Positions 25,369 through 35,191 of a stretch of DNA of 64,000 nucleotides are shown here, in pieces. Each line of letters begins with the position of its first letter. The first letter of the stretch is position 1. The notes beneath the pieces are model-generated. The model ran no database searches. It was given only the letters and a program-made list of their open reading frames with translations, and was not told the origin of the DNA. The position numbers and the translations under genes are program-made. Source of the stretch: Mycobacterium botniense (lineage in GTDB: Bacteria > Actinomycetota > Actinomycetes > Mycobacteriales > Mycobacteriaceae); contig NZ_BLKW01000002.1 in assembly GCF_010723305.1 (NCBI RefSeq), positions 1,550,001-1,614,000 of the forward strand, written 5' to 3'.

Positions 25369-27792
25369 CTACGGTGGCGGCGGCTCGGCGGGCGGCGGTG
25401 GTGCCAGCAGCGGAATCGTGATGGGCGGAAGTCCGGGGATCTCCACTACCTGCGAGCCCACTGGCAGCGGCAGGCCCTCCGGCGGCGGGGGCGGCGCCGG
25501 GGGAATCCCGTTGCTGGTTTGTATTGTGATGATCGACCCCGGCAACGTCTGACCGCTCGGTGACGTTCCGACCACCTCGCCGTACTTTGCGGTGCTGTTG
25601 ACCGGCGTGGGCTGGTCGGCGACCTGGAAACCGGCTTCCTTCAGACGCTGACGCGCCGCCTCTACGTCCAGGCCGGCCACGCTGGGCACGTGCGCGTTGG
25701 CGGACCCTTCGACGTAGCGGGGATCCGTCGGCGGCAGGTGGATGTCACCAAACTTGGTGGCGATCGGCTTCATGGCAGTAAACCACGTACGGGCCGGCTC
25801 GTTGCCACCGAATAGATCCCCGTCACCGCAGCGGCGCAACGGGTTGGAGCACAGATCCGACGGTGTGCTCGAGTCGTCGTAGATGTAGTTGGCCGCCGCG
25901 TAGCGGTTGGTGAACCCCACGAAACCCGACGAGCGGTGGGCTTCGGTGGTGCCGGTCTTGCCGGACATCGGCAACGTCCAGCCCGCCGCCGCCGCCGAAC
26001 CCGACGCGGTGCCGCCGGGCTGGGAGTCCTTGCTGAGCGCGTTGGCGAGCGTGTTCGCCAGGCCTTCGGGCACCACCCGGTCGCAGGCCTCGGTGTTGAC
26101 CGCGATCTCCTTACCGTTTCGGTCGACTAACTTGTCGACCGGATTGGGCGGGCACCAGACACCCCCCGACGCCAGCGTGGCCGCCACATTCGATAACTCC
26201 AGGGCGTTCAGCTCGAAGGGGCCCAGGGTGAATGAGCCGATGTTCTGGCGTTTGATGAAGTCGGCCAAACTCTCGTTACTGTCAGGATCGTAGTCGCGGG
26301 CAGTGCCCGGGTCGGCGTACGAGCGCAGTCCAAGCTTGATGGCCATGTCCACCGCGCGTGGCACGCCGACCTGCGAGATCAGTTTGGCGAACGCGGTGTT
26401 CGGTGAGGTCGCCAGCGCGTCGGTCACGTTCATCGGGGAGTGGTAGTTTCCCGCGTTGACCACGCACCAGGTCTCCTTCGGGCAGCCTTTGGCGCCCCCG
26501 CTGCCCATGCCCTTGGCCTGGAACCGGCCCGGCACCTCGAGCTGGGCGTTGATGCCCATGCCCATCTCCAGCGCAGCGGCCGTCGTGAAGATCTTGAATA
26601 TCGATCCCGCACCGTCGCCGACCAGGGAGAAGGGCTGTGGCCGCATCGTTTCGCCGGCGTCGGTGTTCAGCCCGTACCTGCGGTTGCTGGCCATCGCCAG
26701 CACCTTGTGGGAGTCCTTACCGGGTTTGATCACACTCATCACGCTGGCGATTCCCGGCAAATCGGGCGGAGCGAATTTGTCGATGGCCTGTTTGACCGAC
26801 ATCTGGACGTCCGGGTCCAAGGTGGTGCGGATCGTATAGCCGCCTCTGGCCAATTGCTCTTTACTGATGCCGGCGCGCGCCAGATACTCCTGCACGTAAT
26901 CACAGAAGAAGGCGCGATCGCCCGCCGCGATACAGCCGCGCGGCAATTCTTTCGGTTGCGGCAATATCCCCAGCGGCTCCGCTTTCGCCGCACGCAGGGC
27001 GTCGGCCTCCCCGGGAAGGTTTTCGATCATGGTGTCCAGGACCAGGTTTCGCCGCGCCAGCGCGCCCTCGGGGTTGGTGTAGGGGTTGAGTGCGCTGGTC
27101 GACTGCACCAGTCCGGCCAGGAGTGCGGCTTGCTGCCAGTTCAAGTCCGACGCATTCACCCCGAAGTAGGTTTGCGCGGCGTCTTGCACACCGAACGAGT
27201 TGTTGCCGAACGATACGAGGTTGAGGTAACGGGTCAGGATTTCGGGCTTGCTGAACGTCTTGTCGAGGGTGAGCGCCATCCGGATTTCGCGCAGCTTACG
27301 GGCCGGGGTGGTCTCGACGGCGGCGCGTTTCTCAGCGTCGGTCTGGGCCGTGACCAGCAGCTGATAGTTCTTGACGTACTGCTGTTCGATAGTCGAGCCG
27401 CCGCGGGTGTCGACGTCACCGGAGGCGTAGCCGGCCAGTCCGGTCAGCGTACCTTTCCAGTCCACACCGTTGTGCTCGGCGAAGCGCTTATCCTCGATCG
27501 ACACGATTGCCAGCTTCATGGTATTGGCGATCTTGTCACTGGGCACTTCGAACCGACGTTGCGAGTACAGCCAGGCGATCGTGTTGCCCTTCGCGTCAAC
27601 CATGGTCGAGACCGCCGGCACTTCGCCTGTGAGCAGCTGAGCCGAGCCGTTGGCAACCACTTCGGAGGCGCGATTGGACATCAGCCCGATCCCGCCGGCC
27701 ACCGGGAACATGAGCGCGGCGGCGATCACACTGGCCAGCAGACAACAGCCGGCGAGCTTGAGGACCGTGACAGTCTCGCGGCGCTCCAGCAT
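25369..27792 (-). CDS. ponA2: PonA2, bifunctional class A penicillin-binding protein with PASTA domain
   Basis: An 807-residue peptidoglycan polymerase and cross-linker anchored by a helix near 10-32. The glycosyltransferase 51 domain (about 75-250) carries EDKRFAEHNGVDW with the catalytic Glu and the family's RGGSTIEQQ segment. The transpeptidase domain (about 330-640) has the nucleophile motif SIFK, SPN and SGKTGT. One PASTA domain (VPSVAGLDVEAARQRL) follows near 700-765, and the protein ends in a Pro-rich tail. The length is close to the M. tuberculosis protein. PonA2 is linked to survival in non-growing and acid or oxidative stress. The gene is divergent from whiB4. Confidence 0.96.
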   Translation of the reverse strand: MLERRETVTVLKLAGCCLLASVIAAALMFPVAGGIGLMSNRASEVVANGSAQLLTGEVPAVSTMVDAKGNTIAWLYSQRRFEVPSDKIANTMKLAIVSIEDKRFAEHNGVDWKGTLTGLAGYASGDVDTRGGSTIEQQYVKNYQLLVTAQTDAEKRAAVETTPARKLREIRMALTLDKTFSKPEILTRYLNLVSFGNNSFGVQDAAQTYFGVNASDLNWQQAALLAGLVQSTSALNPYTNPEGALARRNLVLDTMIENLPGEADALRAAKAEPLGILPQPKELPRGCIAAGDRAFFCDYVQEYLARAGISKEQLARGGYTIRTTLDPDVQMSVKQAIDKFAPPDLPGIASVMSVIKPGKDSHKVLAMASNRRYGLNTDAGETMRPQPFSLVGDGAGSIFKIFTTAAALEMGMGINAQLEVPGRFQAKGMGSGGAKGCPKETWCVVNAGNYHSPMNVTDALATSPNTAFAKLISQVGVPRAVDMAIKLGLRSYADPGTARDYDPDSNESLADFIKRQNIGSFTLGPFELNALELSNVAATLASGGVWCPPNPVDKLVDRNGKEIAVNTEACDRVVPEGLANTLANALSKDSQPGGTASGSAAAAGWTLPMSGKTGTTEAHRSSGFVGFTNRYAAANYIYDDSSTPSDLCSNPLRRCGDGDLFGGNEPARTWFTAMKPIATKFGDIHLPPTDPRYVEGSANAHVPSVAGLDVEAARQRLKEAGFQVADQPTPVNSTAKYGEVVGTSPSGQTLPGSIITIQTSNGIPPAPPPPPEGLPLPVGSQVVEIPGLPPITIPLLAPPPPAEPPPP

Positions 27793-28134
27793 GCTACTAC
27801 AGTAGCGGTGCCTGGGCCTGAGCCCCCAGTACCTCTCTGGCCCACAGCGCCGACGGGCCGTGACAACCCTGGAATTTTCGGCCGCGTCACAGGTCAGGGG
27901 CGTTGCCGAGCGTCTCGTCGGGCGGTTTGGACGCCCCGATCACGATCGGACGGCACGGTCGTCCCAAAAAAGCCTGTATGAGGCAGTTGCGCAATTGCCA
28001 CCTGACCACCTAACTTAGACACACACTGAGACATAGGTAACAGCAGCCTGCATAGTGTGGCGTAGATCGCATCTGGTCTGCACCCGAGGGACTTGCCGTC
28101 AAGCAGAGGGCGGCCGGAGCGAAGGGGACCGCTG
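27793..28134. other. 342-bp divergent region between ponA2 and whiB4
   Basis: No coding sequence is supported. It must contain the promoters of both genes, but I see no strong -35/-10 pair; CATAGTGT near 28050 is a possible -10 region for whiB4. The stretch around 27967-28040 is richer in A and T than its surroundings. Confidence 0.45.
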
Positions 28135-28488
28135 GTGTCAGGTACACGAACCACGGCGCACAGCACCAAGACGACATCTGCTCACCGCACGCTCCGACGC
28201 GCCGATGCCGAATCCCGGATCGCTTGGGTGTCCCAAGCGCTCTGCCGCACCGCCGACCCTGATGAACTTTTCGTCCGCGGGGCCGCACAGCGCAAGGCTG
28301 CGGTGATCTGTCGGCACTGTCCGGTGATGTTGGAGTGTGGTGCCGACGCCCTGGACAACCGCGTGGAGTTCGGCGTGTGGGGTGGGATGACCGAACGTCA
28401 GCGTCGTGCCCTGCTCAAACAGCACCCTGAGGTGGTGTCGTGGGCGGATTTCTTCGCCGCCCAACGCAAACGCCGCACGGCGGGTTGA
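28135..28488 (+). CDS. whiB4: WhiB4, iron-sulfur redox-responsive regulator
   Basis: A 117-residue WhiB protein. Four Cys coordinate the [4Fe-4S] cluster: one in ALCRT and three in ICRHCPVMLEC. The GVWGG turn follows, then a basic C-terminal AT-hook-like part (RQRRALLKQ and RKRR). WhiB4 senses oxygen and oxidants and, when the cluster is lost and the thiols are oxidised, compacts DNA and represses genes, antioxidant functions among them. GTG 28135 is used because GAAGGGGA lies six bases upstream and the N-terminus (SGTR) matches the M. tuberculosis protein. Confidence 0.96.
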   Translation: MSGTRTTAHSTKTTSAHRTLRRADAESRIAWVSQALCRTADPDELFVRGAAQRKAAVICRHCPVMLECGADALDNRVEFGVWGGMTERQRRALLKQHPEVVSWADFFAAQRKRRTAG

Positions 28489-28508
28489 CAACACTCGGGT
28501 TCAGGCTG

Positions 28509-29684
28509 CTAGCCACTCGCATCATCGCCGACCGGCGTGATGTGGTCGGCGGTGATTTGGTCGGCGAGCGCATGTAGCGCCTCCAGGTCGGAGACGTCGA
28601 AGGGTAAGGACGGTACCCCGACGATCGCCACATGCGGATGAGCCCCGGTAAATCGGGACAGCAAACGGGTCTCGCGTTTGGCCGTCTGGGCGCGGTCGGC
28701 GTGGATCTGCAACACCGCAATCGCAAGCGCTGCCGCGGCCTCGAGGTCGGTGGCCTCCGCCTGCAAGGTTTCAGCAGCATCGATAGCACGCTCGACGGGC
28801 AAGCTGCACAACATCGGATGGGTGCGGTTCAAGATGAGGCCCGCCAGCGGCATGCCTTCTTCTGACAGCCGGTCGACAAAGAAGGACGCCTCGCGCAGCG
28901 CGTCCGGTTCGGCCGCCGACACCACAACAAACTGGGTACCGTGCCGCTTCAAGAGCGCATACGTGCGTTCCGCCTTCGCCCGAAAACCGCCGAAGGTGGC
29001 GTCCAGCGACTGGACGAACGCCGCTGCGTCGGAAAGCATCTGAGAACCCAATACCGTCGATATCGCCTTCATTGCCAGACTCATTGCGCCGGTCACCAGC
29101 CGCCCGATGCCCCGCCCGGGGCCCAGCAGCAGCCGCCACAGCCGGCTGTCCATGAAGCTGCCCAGTCTTTTCGGCGCGTCGAGGAAATCCAGTGCGTTGC
29201 GTGACGGCGGGGTGTCAACCACCACCAGATCCCAGCGGTCCTGGGCCAGCAGCTGACCGAGCTTTTCCATCGCCATGTACTCTTGTGTCCCCGCGAGCGA
29301 GGTGGCGACGGTCTGGTAAAACTGGTTATTCAGAATTGCTTGGGCGCGTTCCGGTCCGGAATACTGCGCCACCATCTCGTCGAAGGTGCGCCGCATGTCG
29401 AGCATCATCGCGTAAAGTTCGCCGGGGACTTCAGGCGCAAGCGGGACGCGTTGCGGTGTGTTGCCAAGGGCGTTGATTCCCAGTGCTTGTGCTAGCCGCT
29501 TGGCCGGGTCGATCGTTAAAACTACTACTGTCCTGCCATATTCAGCAGCCCGGAGCGCCAGCGCCGCAGCGGTGGTGGTCTTGCCGACACCGCCGGCGCC
29601 GCAACACACAATGACGCGGTTGCTGGTGTCAGACAAAATGGACGCCATATCCAGTCTTGGCGGCGTGTGCACCGGAGGACTCAT
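28509..29684 (-). CDS. ArsA/Get3-like anion-transporting ATPase (Rv3680 type)
   Basis: A 391-residue deviant-Walker ATPase. The P-loop [14 protein letters not shown] is near residues 28-41, switch II is in [15 protein letters not shown] near 154-168, and the A-loop follows. The M. tuberculosis counterpart has been described as one half of a Get3-like pair (BagB with BagA). The proteins are cytosolic; a role in tail-anchored proteins or in metal and small-molecule tolerance remains open. ATG 29684 overlaps the stop of the partner gene (ATGA), fitting a 1:1 complex. The gene is convergent with whiB4, 20 bases apart. Confidence 0.92.
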   Translation of the reverse strand: MSPPVHTPPRLDMASILSDTSNRVIVCCGAGGVGKTTTAAALALRAAEYGRTVVVLTIDPAKRLAQALGINALGNTPQRVPLAPEVPGELYAMMLDMRRTFDEMVAQYSGPERAQAILNNQFYQTVATSLAGTQEYMAMEKLGQLLAQDRWDLVVVDTPPSRNALDFLDAPKRLGSFMDSRLWRLLLGPGRGIGRLVTGAMSLAMKAISTVLGSQMLSDAAAFVQSLDATFGGFRAKAERTYALLKRHGTQFVVVSAAEPDALREASFFVDRLSEEGMPLAGLILNRTHPMLCSLPVERAIDAAETLQAEATDLEAAAALAIAVLQIHADRAQTAKRETRLLSRFTGAHPHVAIVGVPSLPFDVSDLEALHALADQITADHITPVGDDASG

Positions 29685-30694
29685 CGCACCCCCTGTTGGG
29701 CAAGGGATTCAGAGAGCTCGTAGAGGCTGCCGAGGTCGACACCGTCGGCAACCGCCGGGAGTTCTAATCGCGGCACATGTAGCTGGTCGAGCTGCTCCGC
29801 GGTTTCAGCGCGCGCAGCGATCCGGGCGGCGTGATGGATCGTTTCGGTGAGCAGCCCGGCGAAGTCGGCGTCCGCCAGCTTGATCCCTGCTCTGGCCAAT
29901 CCGGCCCGGACGGCGTCGGCGTCGACATCACCCTCGGCGGCTTTGGCCAGGTCGTCGGGCTGCAGATAGGCGGGGATGTTGCGATTCACGATCACGCTGC
30001 CGATCGGCAGGTTCAGCTGGCGCAGTTCGTCGATCGCTTCGATCGTCTCCTGCATCGGCAACGCTTCCAGCAGCGTCACCAGGTGGATGGCGGTCTGGTC
30101 GGAATGCAGCAGCTGCACCACACCTTCGCTTTGGGAGTACACGGGCCCGCCCTTGGCCAGATCCGAAACTGCCCGGGTGACATCGAGGAAACGCGCGATA
30201 CGTCCAGTTGGGGGCGAATCAACGACGACCGCGTCGTAGACCGGCAGTCTGTTCTTGTCAACGCGGACGACCGATTCCTTGATCTTGCCGGTAAGCAGCA
30301 CGTCGCGCAGACCGGGCGCGATTGTTGTCGCGAACTCGATCGCACCGACGCGTCGCATCGCCCGGCCCGCAATGCCAAGGTTGTAGAACATGTCGAGGTA
30401 TTCCAGGAAGGCGGCCTCGATGTCGATCGCCAGTGCGTTCACGTGGCCGCCGTGCTCGGCGGTCGCGATTTTGACTTCCCGGTACGGCAGTGGCGGGACG
30501 TCGAATAGCTGTGCAATCCCTTGGCGCCCTTCAACTTCCACAAGCAGCACCTTGCGGCCGCCCGAGGCCAGCGTCAGGGCCAGCGCCGCCGCGACGGTGG
30601 ACTTGCCAGTGCCGCCTTTGCCGGTGACGAAATGCAGCCGAGCCTTCGAGGGCCAGCGCGCGGAACCGGCGCCGCTCGGTGTGGTTGCCACCAC
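29681..30694 (-). CDS. ArsA/Get3-like anion-transporting ATPase (Rv3679 type)
   Basis: A 337-residue partner ATPase. The deviant Walker A motif [13 protein letters not shown], with its signature Lys, is near residues 25-37, and [16 protein letters not shown] near 157-172 is switch II. The sequence [10 protein letters not shown] and the conserved C-terminus [15 protein letters not shown] agree with Rv3679. GTG 30694 is followed directly by a Val codon; the N-terminal 17 residues are variable. It is the first gene of the two-gene operon and is divergent from the small DUF4177 gene. Confidence 0.92.
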   Translation of the reverse strand: MVATTPSGAGSARWPSKARLHFVTGKGGTGKSTVAAALALTLASGGRKVLLVEVEGRQGIAQLFDVPPLPYREVKIATAEHGGHVNALAIDIEAAFLEYLDMFYNLGIAGRAMRRVGAIEFATTIAPGLRDVLLTGKIKESVVRVDKNRLPVYDAVVVDSPPTGRIARFLDVTRAVSDLAKGGPVYSQSEGVVQLLHSDQTAIHLVTLLEALPMQETIEAIDELRQLNLPIGSVIVNRNIPAYLQPDDLAKAAEGDVDADAVRAGLARAGIKLADADFAGLLTETIHHAARIAARAETAEQLDQLHVPRLELPAVADGVDLGSLYELSESLAQQGVR

Positions 30695-30839
30695 CGCATG
30701 CTAGCCCGATGGCTCGGCGGCCTCTGACAGGCCGGCTCTCTCGCTGAGGTGGTCTCTTCGGGAACACCCGATCCCCGGCGCCGCGCCGTGGTGTCGGCGA
30801 CCTGCCTGTCGCACCCAGCCCGACCGATAAGCTCACGGT

Positions 30840-31001
30840 ATGACCCAATCGACCGCGTGGGAGTACGTGACGGTTCCCCTCTTGACGCACGCAACCAAAC
30901 AGATTCTCGACCAGTGGGGTGCTGACGGCTGGGAGCTGGTTGCGGTGCTGCCGGGACCAACCGGTGAGCAACACGTCGCTTACCTCAAGCGCCCCAAGTA
31001 A
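30840..31001 (+). CDS. Small DUF4177-type protein (53 aa, Rv3678A type)
   Basis: A 53-codon gene starting at ATG 30840 and stopping with TAA at 30999-31001. The protein begins MTQSTAWEYVTVPLLTHATK and contains LDQWGADGWELVAVLP, the WEL pattern typical of DUF4177, then ends AYLKRPK. It is predicted to be a small soluble alpha/beta protein of unknown role. The stop is six bases before the RidA start, so the two genes and the metallo-hydrolase gene probably form an operon. Confidence 0.85.
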   Translation: MTQSTAWEYVTVPLLTHATKQILDQWGADGWELVAVLPGPTGEQHVAYLKRPK

Positions 31002-31007
31002 GCGCCG

Positions 31008-31472
31008 GTGAATGCCGTGAGTGCTTCGGCACGGCTCGGGCAGCTCGGTATCGAGCTTCCGCAAGTAGCGGCGCCGCTGGCGTCCTACGTACCCGCGGTA
31101 CGTGCTGGGAACCTGGTCTTTACAGCAGGGCAGCTGCCGATGCAGGCCGGCAAGCTGGTCCGGACCGGCAAGGTCGGCGCCGAGGTCAGTCCCGAGGAAG
31201 GTCACGCACTGGCCCGGATCTGCACGCTGAACGCGCTGGCGGCGGTGGATTCGCTGGTAGGTATCGACGCGGTGACCCGAGTGGTCAAGGTGGTCGGATT
31301 TGTCGCCTCCGCACCGGGTTTCAATGGCCAGCCCGGTGTTCTCAACGGCGCATCCGATTTACTCACGGACGTGTTCGCCGATAACGGCGCACATGCGCGC
31401 ACCGCGGTCGGCGTCGCCGAATTGCCGCTGAACGCACCGGTGGAAGTCGAGTTGGTGGTGGAGGTCGGTTGA
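31008..31472 (+). CDS. RidA-family (YjgF/YER057c/UK114) protein
   Basis: A 154-residue protein, counterpart of Rv3678c. FTAGQLPMQAGKLVRTGKVG near 38-57 is the central beta-strand region, and the mid-segment ARICTLNALAAVDSLVG resembles the RidA helix. RidA proteins are trimeric and hydrolyse reactive enamine/imine intermediates from PLP enzymes. The Arg of the active enzymes, usually just before the last strand, is not obvious here, so this may be a RidA subgroup with another function. GTG 31008 is used; GTG 31017 is also possible. The stop overlaps the start of the next gene. Confidence 0.85.
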   Translation: MNAVSASARLGQLGIELPQVAAPLASYVPAVRAGNLVFTAGQLPMQAGKLVRTGKVGAEVSPEEGHALARICTLNALAAVDSLVGIDAVTRVVKVVGFVASAPGFNGQPGVLNGASDLLTDVFADNGAHARTAVGVAELPLNAPVEVELVVEVG

Positions 31473-32269
31473 CGGGCGTGACCGGGGTTGCTGAGTCGTT
31501 GAACCATCCTGCCTACGGGCGGCTGCGGCCGGTCACCGACACGGCGTCGGTGTTGTTGGCCGAAAATCCCGGTTTGATGACGCTGGAGGGCACCAACACC
31601 TGGGTACTGCGCGGGAGAGGCAGCGACGAGCTGGTCATCGTCGATCCCGGCCCCGACGACGACGCCCATATCGCCCGGCTCGCTGCACTGGGGCGTATCG
31701 CGCTGGTGCTGATCAGTCACCGCCACGGTGACCACACCGACGGTATCGACAAGCTCGTCGAGCTGACCGGGGCCCCGGTGCGCTCGGTGGGCAGCGGGTT
31801 TTTGCGGGGGCTCAGCGGACACTTGGTCGACGGTGAAGTCATCGAGGCCGCGGGCCTTACCATCACCGTGTTGGCGACCCCGGGCCACACCGCCGACTCG
31901 GTGTCCTTCGTTCTCGAGGACGCCGTGCTGACGGCGGACACGGTATTGGGCCGCGGCACCACCGTCATCGACACCGAAGACGGCAGCCTGGCCGACTACC
32001 TGCAATCACTGCACCGTCTGCGTGGTTTGGGCCCGCGCATGGTCTTACCCGGACACGGCCCGGACTTACCCGACGTACAAGCCGCGGCCGCCGGATATCT
32101 GGCCCATCGGCAGCAGCGCCTCGAGCAGATTCGCTCCGCCCTGCGAGATCTCGGTGATGACGCGACCGCCCGCCAGATCGTCGAACACGTCTATGGCGAC
32201 GTCGACGAGAAACTTTGGGGTGTCGCCGAATGGTCTGTACAGGCCCAACTGGATTACCTGCGCAGGTAG
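31469..32269 (+). CDS. Metallo-beta-lactamase fold hydrolase (LACTB2/RNase Z-like)
   Basis: A 266-residue hydrolase, counterpart of Rv3677c. The zinc motif SHRHGDHTDG is near residues 76-85 (HxHxDH). Later ligands are in ATPGHTADS, LTADTVLG and VLPGHGPDL. The C-terminal part from about 205 resembles the winged-helix-like end of LACTB2-type proteins. Relatives act as RNases or thioester hydrolases; the substrate is not known. TTG 31469 overlaps the stop of the RidA gene (TTGA). The gene converges on crp, and a tandem hairpin repeat lies between them. Confidence 0.88.
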   Translation: MTGVTGVAESLNHPAYGRLRPVTDTASVLLAENPGLMTLEGTNTWVLRGRGSDELVIVDPGPDDDAHIARLAALGRIALVLISHRHGDHTDGIDKLVELTGAPVRSVGSGFLRGLSGHLVDGEVIEAAGLTITVLATPGHTADSVSFVLEDAVLTADTVLGRGTTVIDTEDGSLADYLQSLHRLRGLGPRMVLPGHGPDLPDVQAAAAGYLAHRQQRLEQIRSALRDLGDDATARQIVEHVYGDVDEKLWGVAEWSVQAQLDYLRR

Positions 32270-32272
32270 ACC

Positions 32273-32360
32273 GCTCGGTTGCGCCCGCGTTTCGCGGGCT
32301 TACCTCGCACCGGGTGGGTTGCTCGCTCGGTTGCGCCCGCGTTTCGCGGGCTTACCTCGC
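32273..32360. repeat. Two direct 36-bp copies, each with a hairpin, between the hydrolase gene and crp
   Basis: Identical 36-bp copies at 32273-32308 and 32325-32360, 52 bases apart. Each contains the palindrome GCCCGCG-TTT-CGCGGGC. The second copy runs into crp and supplies its last codons and stop (TTA on the plus strand at 32352-32354). No U-tract follows the hairpins, but their place between two convergent genes suits a bidirectional terminator. Confidence 0.8.
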
Positions 32361-33026
32361 TCGGCGGGCTAGCCTTTCCGAGTCCGAGATCAACACACTC
32401 TTGCCCTCCAAACGGATCCAGCCGCGGTGGGCGAAATCGGCCAGCGCTTTGTTCACAGTCTCCCGGGACGCTCCGACCAGCTGGGCGATCTCCTCCTGCG
32501 TCAAATCGTGGGTGACCCGCATCGCCCCACCCTCCTGGGTGCCGAAACGCTGGGCCAGCTGTAGCAACTGCTTGGCGACCCGGCCGGGCACATCAGTGAA
32601 GATGAGATCAGCCAGGTTGTTGTTGGTGCGGCGCAGCCGGCGGGCGAGGACCCGCAACAGCTGTTCGGCGATCTCAGGACGATCAGCAATCCATGAGCGC
32701 AGGGCGTCGCGGTCCATCGACACCGCCCGGACTTCGGTGATCGTGGTCGCGCTGGACGTCCGCGGCCCGGGGTCAAAGATCGACAACTCGCCGAACATGT
32801 CCGAGGGACCCATGATCGTCAGCAAGTTTTCCCGACCGTCGGGAGAACGGCGCCCGATCTTGACCTTTCCGGAAATAATAATGTAGAGCCGATCACCGGG
32901 CTCTCCCTCGGCAAAAATGGTATGTCCGCGCGGGAAATCGACCGGCTGCAACTGTTTGGTCAGCGCGGCGACGGCGCTGGGTTCAACCCCCTGGAAGATT
33001 CCGGCCCTCGCCAGGATCTCGTCCAC
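32352..33026 (-). CDS. crp: CRP/FNR-family cAMP-responsive regulator (Rv3676 type)
   Basis: A 224-residue dimeric transcription factor, the same length as M. tuberculosis Crp. The cyclic-nucleotide domain (about 1-115) contains [18 protein letters not shown], the cAMP phosphate-binding cassette. The helix-turn-helix near 175-200 reads [23 protein letters not shown] 33026 gives the start [11 protein letters not shown], as in the family. A membrane adenylate cyclase is encoded in the same window (60803-62389), although not next to it. The last codons lie in one copy of a 36-bp repeat. Confidence 0.95.
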   Translation of the reverse strand: MDEILARAGIFQGVEPSAVAALTKQLQPVDFPRGHTIFAEGEPGDRLYIIISGKVKIGRRSPDGRENLLTIMGPSDMFGELSIFDPGPRTSSATTITEVRAVSMDRDALRSWIADRPEIAEQLLRVLARRLRRTNNNLADLIFTDVPGRVAKQLLQLAQRFGTQEGGAMRVTHDLTQEEIAQLVGASRETVNKALADFAHRGWIRLEGKSVLISDSERLARRAR

Positions 33027-33181
33027 ATTGCCCCTATCGGTATTTCGATGTTTGCCATATGTGCGAGCCGATTGCCCCGCTCGTACTCCAGCGTCGCGCG
33101 GCCGCTCTGGTGGCCGCGCAGGTCAACCGGTTGCTAGTGAGATCGAGTCTAGAGGCAGCCCATCGGTTCAACGTGCCAACG

Positions 33182-33568
33182 CTACACATGATTGACGTGA
33201 GGAGTCGCCCGAAATTGTGGATTGGCCCGGGAACGCTGATGTTGCTGTGCCGACAAACCGGGCCCCACGGCACCCAACGTCGTCGTGAAGAACGTGTCCG
33301 CGCGATGTTTCCCGCCGGGTGGTGCGTGCAGCGCGGGACCGATAGTTCGCTGAGCCCGGCGCCGGTGCAGGTAGTCGAGCGCCTCCGGCATCCCCTGCCG
33401 GACCAGGGTGCCCACCTCCTGGGCGCCGGCCTGGTCGAGAAACTCCGCCACGTCAGTCGAGGTGACGGCATCACGTGCCAGACCCTTTTCGAGGCGCTCG
33501 AGTCCGAACGTTGCCAGCATCAGCAATGCCGGAACGAAGGCCGCCAGCAACCATGACACAAGGTGCAA
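33182..33568 (-). CDS. Small membrane-anchored protein (Rv3675 type)
   Basis: A 128-residue protein with one N-terminal helix ([18 protein letters not shown], about residues 6-23) and a soluble part. The block [10 protein letters not shown] and [15 protein letters not shown] near 60-75 is the only recognisable family feature. The function is unknown. The last 50 residues are rich in Arg, Gln and Pro and look less constrained. The gene lies upstream of crp on the same strand, 155 bases apart, and is divergent from nth. Confidence 0.65.
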   Translation of the reverse strand: MHLVSWLLAAFVPALLMLATFGLERLEKGLARDAVTSTDVAEFLDQAGAQEVGTLVRQGMPEALDYLHRRRAQRTIGPALHAPPGGKHRADTFFTTTLGAVGPGLSAQQHQRSRANPQFRATPHVNHV

Positions 33569-33661
33569 GTAAACACGGCTAAGGTCTCAGTGGGGTCACG
33601 AATCAGTACGCTGTCGAAGGTGACACTGGGTGAACCTGCCAGGCGCGCCGTGCCGGCACCT

Positions 33662-34417
33662 GTGGCGTCTGACCTTGCCGGGACAAAACGCTGGTCGTCC
33701 GAGACCCGTCTGAGCCTGGTGCGACGAGCTCGCCGCATGAATCGCAAGCTGGCACAAGCTTTTCCACACGCTCACTGCGAGCTTGACTTCACGAATCCAC
33801 TCGAGCTGACGGTAGCGACCATATTGTCGGCACAGAGCACCGACAAGCGGGTGAACCTGACCACCCCGTCGTTGTTCGCGCGCTACCGGACGGCGCTGGA
33901 CTACGCGCAGGCGGACCGCACCGAACTGGAAAACCTCATCCGTCCCACGGGTTTCTACCGCAACAAAGCGGCGACGCTGATCAAGCTCGGCCAAGCGCTG
34001 GTCGAGCGGTTTGACGGTGAGGTGCCCGCCACCATGGAAGAGCTGGTGTCGTTACCCGGCATAGGACGTAAGACCGCCAACGTCATCCTTGGAAACGCGT
34101 TCGGTGTCCCGGGAATCACGGTTGACACCCACTTTTTGCGGCTGGTCAAGCGGTGGCGCTGGACCGCGGAGACGGACCCGGTCAAGGTCGAGCACGCGGT
34201 TGGCGAACTGATCGAACGTCGCGAGTGGACCGCCCTGAGCCACCGCGTGATCTTCCACGGCCGGCGTGTGTGCCATGCTCGCAAACCGGCGTGCGGCGTA
34301 TGCGTGCTGGCCAAGGATTGCCCGTCGTTCGGGCTCGGTCCCACCGAGCCGCCGATCGCGGCCGCACTCGTCCAAGGTCCGGAAGCCGAACACCTCCTGG
34401 CTCTGGCCGGTCTATAG
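33662..34417 (+). CDS. nth: Endonuclease III
   Basis: A DNA glycosylase/AP lyase that removes oxidised pyrimidines; about 251 residues from GTG 33662. The helix-hairpin-helix [12 protein letters not shown] contains the catalytic Lys, and VDTHF the catalytic Asp. The [4Fe-4S] cluster Cys have the standard spacing C-x6-C-x2-C-x5-C in [17 protein letters not shown]. The frame is open back to 33563, but that would run into the divergent neighbour. The M. tuberculosis protein (245 residues) supports a start near 33662. The start codon is therefore uncertain by several in-frame GTGs. Confidence 0.93.
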   Translation: MASDLAGTKRWSSETRLSLVRRARRMNRKLAQAFPHAHCELDFTNPLELTVATILSAQSTDKRVNLTTPSLFARYRTALDYAQADRTELENLIRPTGFYRNKAATLIKLGQALVERFDGEVPATMEELVSLPGIGRKTANVILGNAFGVPGITVDTHFLRLVKRWRWTAETDPVKVEHAVGELIERREWTALSHRVIFHGRRVCHARKPACGVCVLAKDCPSFGLGPTEPPIAAALVQGPEAEHLLALAGL

Positions 34418-34463
34418 CGCTGGGATGCTCGAACAGTCAAGCCGCTGTCGCCCGAAGGCCACT

Positions 34464-35099
34464 ATGAGTACTCGCTGGACCATTGCAATTCTGGTGTTGG
34501 TCACCGCTCTGCTTATTGCGCTGATGGTCGAGTTACGCGCAACCTTCGTGCCGGCACTGAGCCCGACGAACCCGGTAACCGAAAACCGCGAACACCGAGA
34601 CGCAGACACTCCGGCTGCGCTGGCAGGACCCCGGCAGCGGGCCAACTTGCCGCCGTGTCCTTCCGCCGCAGCGGGGCCCGGTTCGACGGCGCTGCGCGGC
34701 GTCATCGTGCAATGCGCGGCGGACGGGTCGGCGGTCGACGTGGCGCGGGCGCTGGCGGGGCGGTGGGTGGTCCTCGACTTGTGGGCATATTGGTGCGCAC
34801 CGTGCACGGCTGAATTGCCCGCGATGGCCGAGTATCAGCGGCGTGCCGGGCCGGCGGTGATGGTGGTGACCGTGCATCAAGACGAGAACGAGACGGCGGG
34901 GTTGTTGCGCTTGGCGCAGTTAGGTGTTCGGCTGCCCACTCTGCAAGACGGCCGCCGCCGCATCGCGGCGGCGTTGCGAGTCCCCAATGTGATGCCCGCG
35001 ACGATCGTATTGCGGCCTGACGGTAGCGTGGCGCAGGTCCTGCCACGAGCTTTCGGCAGTGCCGACGAGATTATGGCTGCGGTTGGGAACCACGCGTGA
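34464..35099 (+). CDS. TlpA-like membrane-anchored thioredoxin-fold protein
   Basis: A 211-residue protein, counterpart of Rv3673c. An N-terminal helix (about 6-27) anchors a periplasmic-side domain. The redox motif is WAYWCAPC near 104-111, within the TlpA-type setting VVLDLWAYWCAPC. A later cis-Pro segment, VMPATIVL, is also present. It likely reduces or oxidises disulfides outside the membrane. ATG 34464 was chosen because the signal anchor begins there and GAAGG lies seven bases upstream; the frame extends further up. The TGA overlaps the GTG of the NUDIX frame, and the next gene in the series is the periplasmic protease marP. Confidence 0.87.
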   Translation: MSTRWTIAILVLVTALLIALMVELRATFVPALSPTNPVTENREHRDADTPAALAGPRQRANLPPCPSAAAGPGSTALRGVIVQCAADGSAVDVARALAGRWVVLDLWAYWCAPCTAELPAMAEYQRRAGPAVMVVTVHQDENETAGLLRLAQLGVRLPTLQDGRRRIAAALRVPNVMPATIVLRPDGSVAQVLPRAFGSADEIMAAVGNHA

Positions 35100-35191
35100 A
35101 CCATTCGGTGATAATCCGGGCGGTGCGGTGCAGACCGGGCTCGCCCCGGGTGCGAAGCGAGGAGGGCGGCAATTGGACGAGGGAGACCCCC

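Noticed and set aside
26440..27981. 513-codon open frame on the plus strand within ponA2
   Set aside because: It is antisense to a well-supported gene; its composition (His, Gly, Asp, Arg rich) is typical of shadow frames in high-GC DNA.
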